The position numbers were made by a program, and so were the translations under genes. Below the pieces are notes generated by a model that worked only from the letters and a program-made list of their open reading frames with translations, was not told where the DNA came from and searched no databases. Shown here piece after piece: positions 1 to 5,060 of a DNA stretch of 5,523 nucleotides. Each line of letters starts with the position of its first letter. Within the stretch, counting starts at the first letter, position 1. The DNA lies in the NCBI GenBank assembly GCA_030837445.1, contig JAUPKM010000658.1:1-5523 (forward strand). Reading direction: 5' to 3'. The stretch is from Actinomycetota bacterium (lineage in GTDB: Bacteria; Actinomycetota; Actinomycetes; S36-B12; UBA10799).

Positions 1-373
1 CCGGGATCGGCAGGGCGTGGAACAGCAGCACGCGCCATTGACCGCCATCGCGCCGCAGCACGAACGTCGCCGGCATCCGCACGGATTGGGGTTCACCTCG
101 AAGCGAGTAGTCTTGGCGCAGAATTCCGGTGACCACGGCAACGTCGCCGATGACGGTCTCGTGCACCTCAGACAGGTCAGAAGTGCACGAACTCACGTCG
201 GCGAGCAGGCTCGTCGTGTAGGCCGCGATCTGGTCACGCCCCCGCAGCCACCCCCGGGACACCTCGTCCACGCCCATGGCGTCTTCGGCGTAGCCCTCCA
301 TGATCTGGCGCGCGTCACCTGCGTCAATGCCCGCCAGCACCTGCCTGATCACTTGCTGTGCTTCGTCACCCAT
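1..373 (-). CDS. SnoaL/DUF4440-like NTF2-fold protein (3' end beyond window)
   Basis: The reading frame runs from an ATG at 373 down to the window edge without a stop, giving 124 visible codons. The protein begins MGDEAQQVIRQVLAGIDAGD and ends near FVLRRDGGQWRVLLFHALPI. An N-terminal helical segment containing a YAEDA motif (residues 28-32), a GRDQIAAY segment (45-52) and a final pair of beta strands around RDGGQWRVLLFHA are the pattern of the SnoaL-like/DUF4440 (SgcJ/EcaC-type) branch of the NTF2 superfamily. These are small cone-shaped cytoplasmic proteins, often dimeric, that bind or turn over small hydrophobic ligands; the pocket chemistry cannot be told here. The family is usually about 125-140 residues, so only a few residues are probably missing. 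A modest GGA lies 3-5 nt upstream of the start. It lies 128 bp downstream of the lysine-rich gene on the same strand and may be last in that transcript. The family call is fairly firm; the function is unknown. Confidence 0.8.
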   Translation of the reverse strand, partial: MGDEAQQVIRQVLAGIDAGDARQIMEGYAEDAMGVDEVSRGWLRGRDQIAAYTTSLLADVSSCTSDLSEVHETVIGDVAVVTGILRQDYSLRGEPQSVRMPATFVLRRDGGQWRVLLFHALPIP

Positions 374-427
374 GTTCCGATCATTGCCGCCGGTCCAACC
401 GCGATGCCAGTCGGGCCGGCCGAAGGG

Positions 428-469
428 GTTACCGGAGCTGCGTTACCGGAGCTGCTTTGCCGGAGTGGC
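428..469. repeat. 14-bp tandem repeat, two perfect copies plus one degenerate
   Basis: The unit GTTACCGGAGCTGC occurs at 428-441 and is repeated exactly, without spacer, at 442-455. A third copy at 456-469 matches at 10 of 14 positions. The array lies in the 128-bp gap between the lysine-rich gene and the NTF2-fold gene, outside both coding regions. The unit period is not a multiple of three, which agrees with non-coding DNA. It may be simple slippage; a regulatory role is possible but nothing else supports it. Confidence 0.85.
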
Positions 470-501
470 ACTGCCGACGCATCGAGCGACGCGGCCGGGA
501 C

Positions 502-519
502 CTACTTCTTCTTCTTCTT
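502..519 (-). repeat. AAG-codon run at the 3' end of the lysine-rich gene
   Basis: The last sense codons before TAG are five consecutive AAG codons, read on the plus strand as a CTT run. A homopolymeric trinucleotide tract is prone to strand slippage in steps of three, which would change the length of the C-terminal lysine tail without breaking the frame. Confidence 0.75.
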
Positions 520-672
520 GGTCTTGTCCTTGGCCTTTGCCAGGGCTTTGTCAAGCTGCGCGCGTGTCTTGGGATCCTTGGCCTTGGCCTGTGCCTTCTT
601 GCTCAATTGGCTCAGACGCTCCTGATTCTTCGGATCCTTCATCATCTTCTTCAGGCTGCCACTCATCCCCAT
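502..672 (-). CDS. Small lysine-rich protein with two KDPK repeats
   Basis: This 56-residue protein starts MGMSGSLKKMMKDPKNQERL and ends in KTKKKKK. An AGGAGG at 681-686 sits 8 nt before the ATG at 672, which decides the start; longer in-frame reading back to 807 lacks a comparable site and would overlap the patatin gene. I count 18 Lys and 2 Arg against 5 Asp/Glu. Two similar 20-residue units begin at Lys12 and Lys32, each opening with KDPK and sharing a Leu five residues after the motif (Leu20, Leu40). Both look helical and have no membrane segment or signal peptide. Short basic 'DPKT'-type proteins annotated as hypothetical are common in actinobacteria, but I do not recognise a characterised family. 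The charge would suit binding of nucleic acid or anionic lipid; that is inference. It lies 65 bp after the patatin stop on the same strand. Confidence 0.85.
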   Translation of the reverse strand: MGMSGSLKKMMKDPKNQERLSQLSKKAQAKAKDPKTRAQLDKALAKAKDKTKKKKK

Positions 673-680
673 TGCGGGTT

Positions 681-686
681 CCTCCT
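681..686 (-). promoter_or_regulatory. Ribosome binding site of the lysine-rich gene
   Basis: AGGAGG on the minus strand, 8 nt from the ATG at 672, is the strongest Shine-Dalgarno match on this strand. It selects MGMSG as the start; the next ATG, two codons later, would be 14 nt away. Confidence 0.8.
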
Positions 687-737
687 CTGTCGGGTATTCC
701 CAAACGATATCCCCCGGCCCGGCCGCGGAAGTTGCTG

Positions 738-2309
738 CTACGCAAGCTCTGGCTGTTCGCTCCAAGTGTCGGCTTTGGCAGGCAGCGCAAGGCCCAGGGC
801 CCGCCACTCGACCAAGGAGGCAGCCACCAATCTCTTGGCGCTCGCCAACGCGCGCGCGGCCTGGATGCCGACCTCGTCCGCCACGGCGTCGGTTGGGACG
901 GCAGCCTCCGGGTCGGTGTCCCAGACCGCCGCGTCTGGGACACCGCCCGCTGATTCGGGCGCCCCCTGACCTGCGAACTTCGAGGTGGCCGGGTCCGAGG
1001 CGGCGACCTTCGAAGCATCGGGCCCCGAGTCGGTGAGCTCGGAATCCGCAGGCGCCGGGCTGGTGGCCACCGAGCTGTCGGAGGGAATCTCACCGGCGAC
1101 CCCATGCTCGAGGTACCACGCACGCAACCGGCCCGTAACTATGAGATCTGCGAGTTCGTGCGCTCGAGCCCGGTCGTCGTCGCTGAGTTTGGATGTCTCA
1201 CCGCAGGCCCGCAGCCAGCCGTAGTCGATGTTGATGTTCATCAGTCCGGGCTCGGTCTCGAACAGTCCGATCGCCATTACCGTCGGGTCGATGACGGTCA
1301 GCCGGGCACCATCCGGACGCGGCATCGCCAGGTCCCGGCGCTGCTGCCCGTAGAGGGTCACATAGACCTGCGAGCGCAGTAGCACCGAGAACATGTTGGT
1401 GTGGGCGTAGTCCACCTCGGGCGGCGGGCAGGCGAGCGAGTCAGCAAGCACCGCGTACACGTCGGTGGCGCCGAGCGCGAAGGCGGGCGCGAGCGGGATG
1501 TTCTGCAATACGCCACCGTCGACGTAGACGTCGCCACCAATCGGTCGGGGCGCGAACACCATCGGCACGCTCGACGAGGCGAGCACTCCCTCGACCACTC
1601 CCGGTGTGGGATCGCCCGGGGCCGCGGTCACCGCGTCCTGCTCCACCAGTGACCCTGTCTGGGTCACGTACCGCACACAACCCTCGTTCAGCGCAGTTAC
1701 GGTCAGCCTCAGTTCGAGTCCGTCGCGAGCGATCGACTCAAGGTCCAAGGGGGCCGGCCCCCTTCCGGGCGTGTGGCCCAGGAGAGCCTCACCGAGGGGG
1801 TCGATGACCGCCAGCGATTCGGCGTTGGCGCTGAGGCCCTTGATCGCCTTGTGCGTCATCGCGAGACCAGAGACGACTGAACGGGCAACTTCGAGCCCGT
1901 GCTGGACCGCGGTAGTCCTCGTACCTGAAGTCGCGTCTGCGAGGACGTCCTCGGCCAACGTCGGATCGGCGGGGATCGTGGGTCGCATTGTCCCGGCCAT
2001 GAGTTCGCGCACATCGACGGCCAATGGTGTCCCCTCGAGCCCCGTCAGCCAAGGCTGTGGCTCGAAGGCAACCCCTGGCACCCCCAGCCGGATCACATCG
2101 TCGCGCAGGACCGTCGCAGCCGTGTGGAACTCCTCCGATGTTCGGGCCTGCGCCAGCACCGACGCACAGATGGACCCTGCGGATGTTCCCGTGATGACCT
2201 TGGGGATGAGCCCGGCCTCCCGGATGAGGTAGTCCAGCGCCCCAGCCGAGAACGATCCCCTCGCACCGCCACCACCTAACGCGAAGCCCACTGTTCGTTT
2301 CGCCACCAT
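738..2309 (-). CDS. Patatin-like phospholipase with long C-terminal extension
   Basis: Residues 1-290 carry the patatin hallmarks in order: glycine-rich oxyanion loop GGGGARG (12-18), nucleophile elbow GTSAG (41-45, Ser43) and the catalytic Asp in VDGG (Asp264). Members hydrolyse acyl esters of phospholipids or neutral lipids with a Ser-Asp dyad. No signal peptide is seen; the chain starts MVAKRTVGFALGG with the oxyanion loop close to the N terminus, so a cytosolic or membrane-peripheral enzyme is likely. Two features are unusual: about 220 residues separate Ser43 and Asp264, with an extra segment around 110-185, and after about residue 408 there is a low-complexity tail rich in Asp, Ser, Ala, Thr and Pro (about 409-480), then a possible helix (480-510). 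The ATG at 2309 lacks a good ribosome binding site (an AGGAG lies about 20 nt upstream), but the oxyanion loop so near the start leaves little room for a later one. Substrate unknown. Confidence 0.93.
   Translation of the reverse strand: MVAKRTVGFALGGGGARGSFSAGALDYLIREAGLIPKVITGTSAGSICASVLAQARTSEEFHTAATVLRDDVIRLGVPGVAFEPQPWLTGLEGTPLAVDVRELMAGTMRPTIPADPTLAEDVLADATSGTRTTAVQHGLEVARSVVSGLAMTHKAIKGLSANAESLAVIDPLGEALLGHTPGRGPAPLDLESIARDGLELRLTVTALNEGCVRYVTQTGSLVEQDAVTAAPGDPTPGVVEGVLASSSVPMVFAPRPIGGDVYVDGGVLQNIPLAPAFALGATDVYAVLADSLACPPPEVDYAHTNMFSVLLRSQVYVTLYGQQRRDLAMPRPDGARLTVIDPTVMAIGLFETEPGLMNINIDYGWLRACGETSKLSDDDRARAHELADLIVTGRLRAWYLEHGVAGEIPSDSSVATSPAPADSELTDSGPDASKVAASDPATSKFAGQGAPESAGGVPDAAVWDTDPEAAVPTDAVADEVGIQAARALASAKRLVAASLVEWRALGLALPAKADTWSEQPELA
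914..945. repeat. Perfect 13-bp inverted repeat inside the patatin gene
   Basis: The arm CGGTGTCCCAGAC at 914-926 and its exact reverse complement at 933-945 flank a 6-nt spacer (927-932). It lies in the part of the gene coding for the low-complexity tail (near residues 456-466, VPDAAVWDTD). The hairpin would be very stable in mRNA. There is no T-run after either arm, so it is not a standard intrinsic terminator. Confidence 0.85.
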
Positions 2310-2478
2310 GTCAAGCTAGTGCAGCGGGCTCCTGTCGGCTCGTCAGGTCGATCGCCGGTTGCCTGGTTCCGACGACCGCTCGCCCTGACGCGTCGGAGGC
2401 TCGGCTCGCCACCTCGCCTCCAGCACCGCCACACTGGCCACCTACGACTCCGGCGCGTGGGCTCAGCAGCAGAGCTGG

Positions 2479-2500
2479 CCGGTTACCAGCCAGTAGCCGG
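2479..2500. repeat. Hairpin element A, GGTTACC family
   Basis: CCGGTTAC (2479-2486) pairs with GTAGCCGG (2493-2500) across a 6-nt loop, CAGCCA; the 8-bp stem has one G-T pair. It shares arm sequence, loop length and loop ending (CCA) with element B, 54 bp downstream. It could be a dyad operator or a small dispersed repeat. Confidence 0.75.
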
Positions 2501-2533
2501 AACATTACGTGGCCTCTGGCGTACACCCGGTTC

Positions 2534-2553
2534 CGGTTACCGCCCAGTAACCG
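2534..2553. repeat. Hairpin element B, GGTTACC family
   Basis: CGGTTAC (2534-2540) pairs perfectly with GTAACCG (2547-2553) across a 6-nt loop, CGCCCA. With element A it makes a direct repeat of a palindromic unit at 54-bp spacing, about five helical turns. Confidence 0.75.
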
Positions 2554-2725
2554 ACGGGCGATGGTCGAGAGCCGCCTGGCACGGGGAGGCGGCCAACGGG
2601 CAGCCAACGGGGTCGGAGTCTGCGCTATCCGGGTACCGGCCGGCGAATCAGCGTCCCTTCCCCGTCCCCCACTGCACGCCTGCGCAGGGCATCATGGTCG
2701 GGTCGAGAGCCCCGCGACCTGTTTC

Positions 2726-2732
2726 GGAGGAG
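2726..2732 (+). promoter_or_regulatory. Ribosome binding site of the isochorismatase gene
   Basis: GGAGGAG just before the ATG at 2735 fixes that start. The frame stays open upstream to an ATG at 2561, but the extra 58 residues are unlike the family and have no binding site. Confidence 0.8.
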
Positions 2733-2734
2733 CC

Positions 2735-3301
2735 ATGTTGAACCCGGAGACCACTGCGCTACTGGTCATCGACATGCAGAAGGATGCCGTCGAACGACTC
2801 GTGCCGACCGGAGCACAGGCGGTCCCCGCCATCGCCCAGGCCCTCAAGGCGGCGCGTACAGCTGGCATCACCGTGATATTCGGATTGCGGGTCCACCGGG
2901 CCAACGGGGACGACGTGGAAAGGTTCCGGCAGGCCGTTTTCCAGGAGAAGCCCTTCCTGGTCGCAGGCACGCCGGGCGCGGAAGTTCTGCCCGAGCTGGC
3001 ACCGCTTCCGGACGAGGACCGCATCGTCAAGACCCGCTTCAGTTGCTTCTTCCAGAGCGACTTGCTCATCCTGCTGACACGGCAGGAAATCCGCACCCTG
3101 GTGGTCTGCGGTATTCAGACACCCAACTGCGTCCGCGGCACCGTCACCGACGCGCTCGCCTACGATTTCGACGTTGTGCTGCTGGACGACGCCATCCGGG
3201 CTATGTCGCCCGAAGTCCACGCCGCCAACATGTACGACATGGTGCAGATGGGTGCGACTTCGATGACGACCGCGCAGTTCGTAAGTTCCCTGGTGCACTG
3301 A
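2735..3301 (+). CDS. Isochorismatase-family cysteine hydrolase
   Basis: A 188-residue protein, the usual length for the family, starts MLNPETTALLVIDMQKD. The triad of isochorismatase-like hydrolases is visible: Asp13 in VIDMQKD, Lys99 in VKTRFSCF and Cys132 in GIQTPNCVRGT, the last preceded by the family's conserved cis-peptide region. Members hydrolyse C-N or vinyl-ether bonds in small molecules (nicotinamide, N-carbamoyl compounds, biuret, isochorismate) through a cysteine thioester intermediate in the cytoplasm. No 2,3-dihydroxybenzoate or NAD genes are nearby, so the substrate cannot be assigned; a true isochorismatase is unlikely without siderophore neighbours. The gene stands alone: the upstream gene is divergent and the downstream gene convergent, so it is probably monocistronic. 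No carrier-protein domain is fused. Family call firm, substrate open. Confidence 0.93.
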   Translation: MLNPETTALLVIDMQKDAVERLVPTGAQAVPAIAQALKAARTAGITVIFGLRVHRANGDDVERFRQAVFQEKPFLVAGTPGAEVLPELAPLPDEDRIVKTRFSCFFQSDLLILLTRQEIRTLVVCGIQTPNCVRGTVTDALAYDFDVVLLDDAIRAMSPEVHAANMYDMVQMGATSMTTAQFVSSLVH

Positions 3302-3323
3302 ACTACCAGGAAATTGCAGGGAA
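3286..3323 (+). terminator. Possible hairpin at the isochorismatase stop codon
   Basis: CCTGGT (3289-3294) can pair with ACCAGG (3305-3310) over a 10-nt loop containing the stop codon, while TTCCCTG (3286-3292) can instead pair with CAGGGAA (3317-3323). The two pairings exclude each other. No U-tract follows, so this is only a weak candidate for transcript-end structure. Confidence 0.25.
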
Positions 3324-3443
3324 CCCCAGACGCGACGGATCGGTCGGGCAACGTCGGGTCCCAGGCGAGCGTGACGGGTGGCGCCGACGGCGAGACATCG
3401 CGTGGCGGGACAGGGGCCCTGAACAGGCCTTAGCCAGCCGGCC

Positions 3444-4346
3444 TCACGAGGCGCCTTCGACAGACGGAATCCCAGCCATCTTCCTGCGTCCCCGCCGCTC
3501 GGCTCCGACTCCGGCAACGATCACAAGAACAACCCCGACGACCTGCAACGGACTCGGCAACTGGCGCAGAACGACAGCTCCGATCACGACCGCAAATCCT
3601 GGCTCGAGTGCCATCAGAGTGCCGAACGCGGTCGCCGTGAGCCGCCGCAGCGCCAGCATCTCGAGCGCGAACGGCAGCACCGGCAGCAGGATTGCGAGGG
3701 CGAAGACGGCCGCCACCACGCCCCAGGTCAAGCCTGGGATTGCCTGCGGTAGCCCCACGGGAGTCGCTATCAGCGCCGCGACCGGGATGGTGATGGCCAG
3801 ACCCTTTACGCCGGAGACACGATCCCCGACATGTTGGGTGAGCAGAATGTAGGTGCCCCAACCGGCGGCGGCAACGGCAGCGAACAAGATCCCGAGCACA
3901 TCCACCCGGCCCTCCCATGGCCGAGTCAGGAGCAGCACACCCACGAGTGCCAAACAGGGCCACGCCAGCATCCGTCGATTGTGCGCCCGCGCTGTGGCAA
4001 CAGTGAGCGGGCCGAGAAACTCGATCGCCACCGTGGTGCCCAACGGGATTCGGTCGATGGCGGCCAGGAACGCCACCGTCATGACGGCCGTTGCCAACCC
4101 CAGCGCCAACAGGGGCGCCACGGCATCGCGTGGCACGTCCTTGCGTGACGGACGCACCAGTACCAGCAGGATGAGAGCCCCCGCGGATAGGCGTAACCAA
4201 GCCGTTCCGGCCGGGCCCACGAGCGGGAACAGCCCGACGGAAAGGGCGGCTCCCAGTTGGACCGACAGCATGGCGACGACGGCAAGCGACCAGGCTGGAG
4301 CCCGTCCGGTCACAGCGGACCAGGCCGTCGACGGAGCTCCAGCCAT
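3444..4346 (-). CDS. rhtA: RhtA-type EamA/DMT family exporter
   Basis: A 300-residue inner-membrane protein with about ten hydrophobic helices (near 20-40, 47-65, 76-96, 100-118, 127-142, 149-169, 181-200, 207-225, 237-260, 266-282), as expected for the drug/metabolite transporter superfamily with two EamA halves. From memory of E. coli RhtA, the threonine/homoserine exporter, several blocks match closely: SVQLGAALSVGLFPLVGPAG (28-47), PLGTTVAIEFLGPL (101-114), and the segment LEMLALRRLTATAFGTLM (228-245) followed by LEPG. It therefore probably exports amino acids or related metabolites with proton exchange; the exact substrate is not proven and the symbol is a family-level assignment. GGAGG lies 6 nt before the ATG at 4346. 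It is divergent from an XRE-cupin regulator across 63 bp with a palindrome, which suggests direct control by that regulator. The C-terminal tail (RRGRRKM) is basic and probably cytoplasmic. Confidence 0.9.
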   Translation of the reverse strand: MAGAPSTAWSAVTGRAPAWSLAVVAMLSVQLGAALSVGLFPLVGPAGTAWLRLSAGALILLVLVRPSRKDVPRDAVAPLLALGLATAVMTVAFLAAIDRIPLGTTVAIEFLGPLTVATARAHNRRMLAWPCLALVGVLLLTRPWEGRVDVLGILFAAVAAAGWGTYILLTQHVGDRVSGVKGLAITIPVAALIATPVGLPQAIPGLTWGVVAAVFALAILLPVLPFALEMLALRRLTATAFGTLMALEPGFAVVIGAVVLRQLPSPLQVVGVVLVIVAGVGAERRGRRKMAGIPSVEGAS

Positions 4347-4352
4347 GGCGCG

Positions 4353-4357
4353 CCTCC
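4353..4357 (-). promoter_or_regulatory. Ribosome binding site of the RhtA-type exporter
   Basis: GGAGG on the minus strand, 6 nt before the ATG at 4346, supports that start codon. Confidence 0.75.
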
Positions 4358-4384
4358 AGCAGGGAAATGGTGCAGCAAGTCGCT

Positions 4385-4390
4385 ACTCTA
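4385..4390 (-). promoter_or_regulatory. Candidate -10 hexamer of the exporter gene
   Basis: TAGAGT on the minus strand fits TANNNT and would start transcription about 30 nt before the exporter ATG, leaving room for its ribosome binding site. No clear -35 is seen. It overlaps the palindrome by two bases. Confidence 0.4.
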
Positions 4391-4396
4391 GTGCAC

Positions 4397-4402
4397 TACA
4401 CT
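4397..4402 (+). promoter_or_regulatory. Candidate -10 hexamer of the XRE-cupin gene
   Basis: TACACT fits TANNNT and ends 7 nt before the ATG at 4410, so transcription would begin at or very near the start codon. No clear -35 is seen. It overlaps the palindrome by two bases. Confidence 0.45.
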
Positions 4403-4409
4403 GCACCGC

Positions 4410-5021
4410 ATGCATACGGTGGACGAGATCGGACCGGCGGCCGCGATCGCGCGAACCATCGGGCGGCGTATTCGTTCCGGCCGTACCGATCTGGGCTGGA
4501 CGCTCGACCAACTGGCCCAACGTTCCGGGGTGAGTCGACGGATGCTCATCAACGTCGAGCAGGGGACGACAAACCCCAGCATCGCGACCCTGCTCCGCAT
4601 TTCCGACGCCCTCGGCATCGGCCTGCCCTCCCTGGTCGACACGGCAGAGGACACCGCCGCGCCAATCACCCTCCACCGGGCGGGAGAGGCCCACCCCGTC
4701 TGGCGCAGCCCGGCCGGCGGATCCGCCGTGTTGGTCGCAGGTACCCGGCCGCCAGACGTGAGTGAACTGTGGGACTGGCGGCTGGGCCCAGGCGACGTCC
4801 ACCCGAGCGAGGCCCACCGCGCAGGCACCCGAGAGCTGCTACTCGTCCTGTCAGGTGCGATCATCCTCGTCGTCGGCGACACCCGCCATCGACTCAAGGT
4901 CGGCGACTCCGCCAGTTTCGACGGCGCCCTCCCCCACTCCTACGGCAACCCGTCCCAGACTCGCCCATCGCGATTCGCCCTGTCCGTACACGAACTCTCC
5001 CCCGCAAAGGAGACACCATGA
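4410..5021 (+). CDS. XRE-family regulator with C-terminal cupin domain
   Basis: A 203-residue cytoplasmic protein. Residues about 14-75 form an XRE (Cro/CI-type) helix-turn-helix, with TLDQLAQRSGVSRRMLINVE (31-50) followed by QGTTNPSIATLLRISDALGI. Residues about 118-195 form a small beta-barrel cupin: WDWRLGPGDVHPSEAH, ELLLVLSGAIILVVGD, then VGDSASFDGALPHSYGN, with His178 of LPHSY at a usual pocket position. This architecture is shared with E. coli SutR and PuuR, where the cupin senses a small effector. The ATG at 4410 has no Shine-Dalgarno sequence, but TACACT ends 7 nt upstream, so the message is probably leaderless, common in actinobacteria. The divergent RhtA-type exporter is the likely target. 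The stop TGA overlaps an ATG of a downstream mini-ORF. Effector unknown; family call firm. Confidence 0.93.
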   Translation: MHTVDEIGPAAAIARTIGRRIRSGRTDLGWTLDQLAQRSGVSRRMLINVEQGTTNPSIATLLRISDALGIGLPSLVDTAEDTAAPITLHRAGEAHPVWRSPAGGSAVLVAGTRPPDVSELWDWRLGPGDVHPSEAHRAGTRELLLVLSGAIILVVGDTRHRLKVGDSASFDGALPHSYGNPSQTRPSRFALSVHELSPAKETP

Positions 5022-5053
5022 GCGGCATCGCTCCGCCCCGGCGGCTGCGATGA
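5018..5053 (+). CDS. Possible 11-codon mini-ORF coupled to the regulator
   Basis: An ATG at 5018 overlaps the regulator stop as ATGA and follows AAAGGAGA (5006-5013) by a normal distance, the typical arrangement of a translationally coupled second gene. The frame encodes only MSGIAPPRRLR before TGA at 5051-5053. Seven bases later comes the GTG of the VOC gene, which has no strong site of its own and lies in another frame. The mini-ORF may be a coupling peptide that delivers ribosomes to the VOC start, or the relic of a deleted gene. The initiation signals are seen; translation is inferred. Confidence 0.4.
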   Translation: MSGIAPPRRLR

Positions 5054-5060
5054 TCAGGTC

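Larger units (their letters stand above)
2310..2734. other. 425-bp non-coding divergent intergenic region
   Basis: This stretch separates the divergent patatin and isochorismatase genes. Open frames exist on both strands, but their translations are rich in Arg, Pro, Gly and Ser, show no family signature and lack ribosome binding sites, so I treat the region as non-coding. It holds two related hairpins (2479-2500 and 2534-2553), a third GC-rich inverted repeat (2571-2577 with 2587-2593), a GCCAACGGG direct repeat (2592-2600 and 2603-2611) and a 10-bp palindrome CCTGCGCAGG (2679-2688) 46 nt before the isochorismatase start. Both promoters should lie here, but I could not pick out a convincing -35/-10 pair for either gene. 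Confidence 0.7.
4369..4407. promoter_or_regulatory. Putative shared operator between exporter and XRE-cupin gene
   Basis: The perfect 10-bp palindrome TAGTGCACTA (4389-4398) lies in the 63-bp divergent gap. It is flanked by GGTGCAG (4369-4375) and its exact reverse complement CTGCACC (4401-4407), so the GTGCA/TGCAC word recurs three times. The central palindrome overlaps candidate -10 hexamers of both genes. This is the expected position for autoregulation plus control of the exporter; binding by the adjacent regulator is inferred. Confidence 0.55.

Noticed and set aside
673..807. 45-residue N-terminal extension of the lysine-rich protein
   Set aside because: It would overlap the patatin 3' end, has unrelated composition, and the AGGAGG at 681-686 clearly serves the ATG at 672.
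17..969. Long plus-strand open frames opposite the lysine-rich and patatin genes
   Set aside because: Their translations are Arg/Pro/Ser-rich with no family signature and no binding site; they are antisense shadows of well-supported minus-strand genes.
2341..2390. Inverted repeat CGTCAGG / CCTGACG
   Set aside because: Seven-base arms 36 nt apart are expected by chance in GC-rich DNA, and nothing else supports a role.
2499..2524. ECF-type promoter (GGAAC and a GTAC about 17 nt later)
   Set aside because: The second half is a poor match, the site is over 200 nt from the gene start, and it lies between the hairpin elements.
2311..2607. 98-codon minus-strand open frame in the divergent gap
   Set aside because: Composition is Arg/Ala/Gly-rich, there is no ribosome binding site, and the hairpin pairs at 2479-2553 cross it, which suits non-coding DNA better.
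2561..2734. N-terminal extension of the isochorismatase-family protein
   Set aside because: The extra 58 residues have no resemblance to the family, and GGAGGAG directly precedes the ATG at 2735.
2735..3301. True isochorismatase of siderophore synthesis (EntB/DhbB)
   Set aside because: There is no carrier-protein domain and no siderophore gene nearby; only the general hydrolase family can be supported.
3411..3444. Bidirectional terminator in the convergent gap
   Set aside because: Only a short CAGGGGCCCTG near-palindrome and a 5-bp AGGCC/GGCCT stem are present, with no T-run on either strand.
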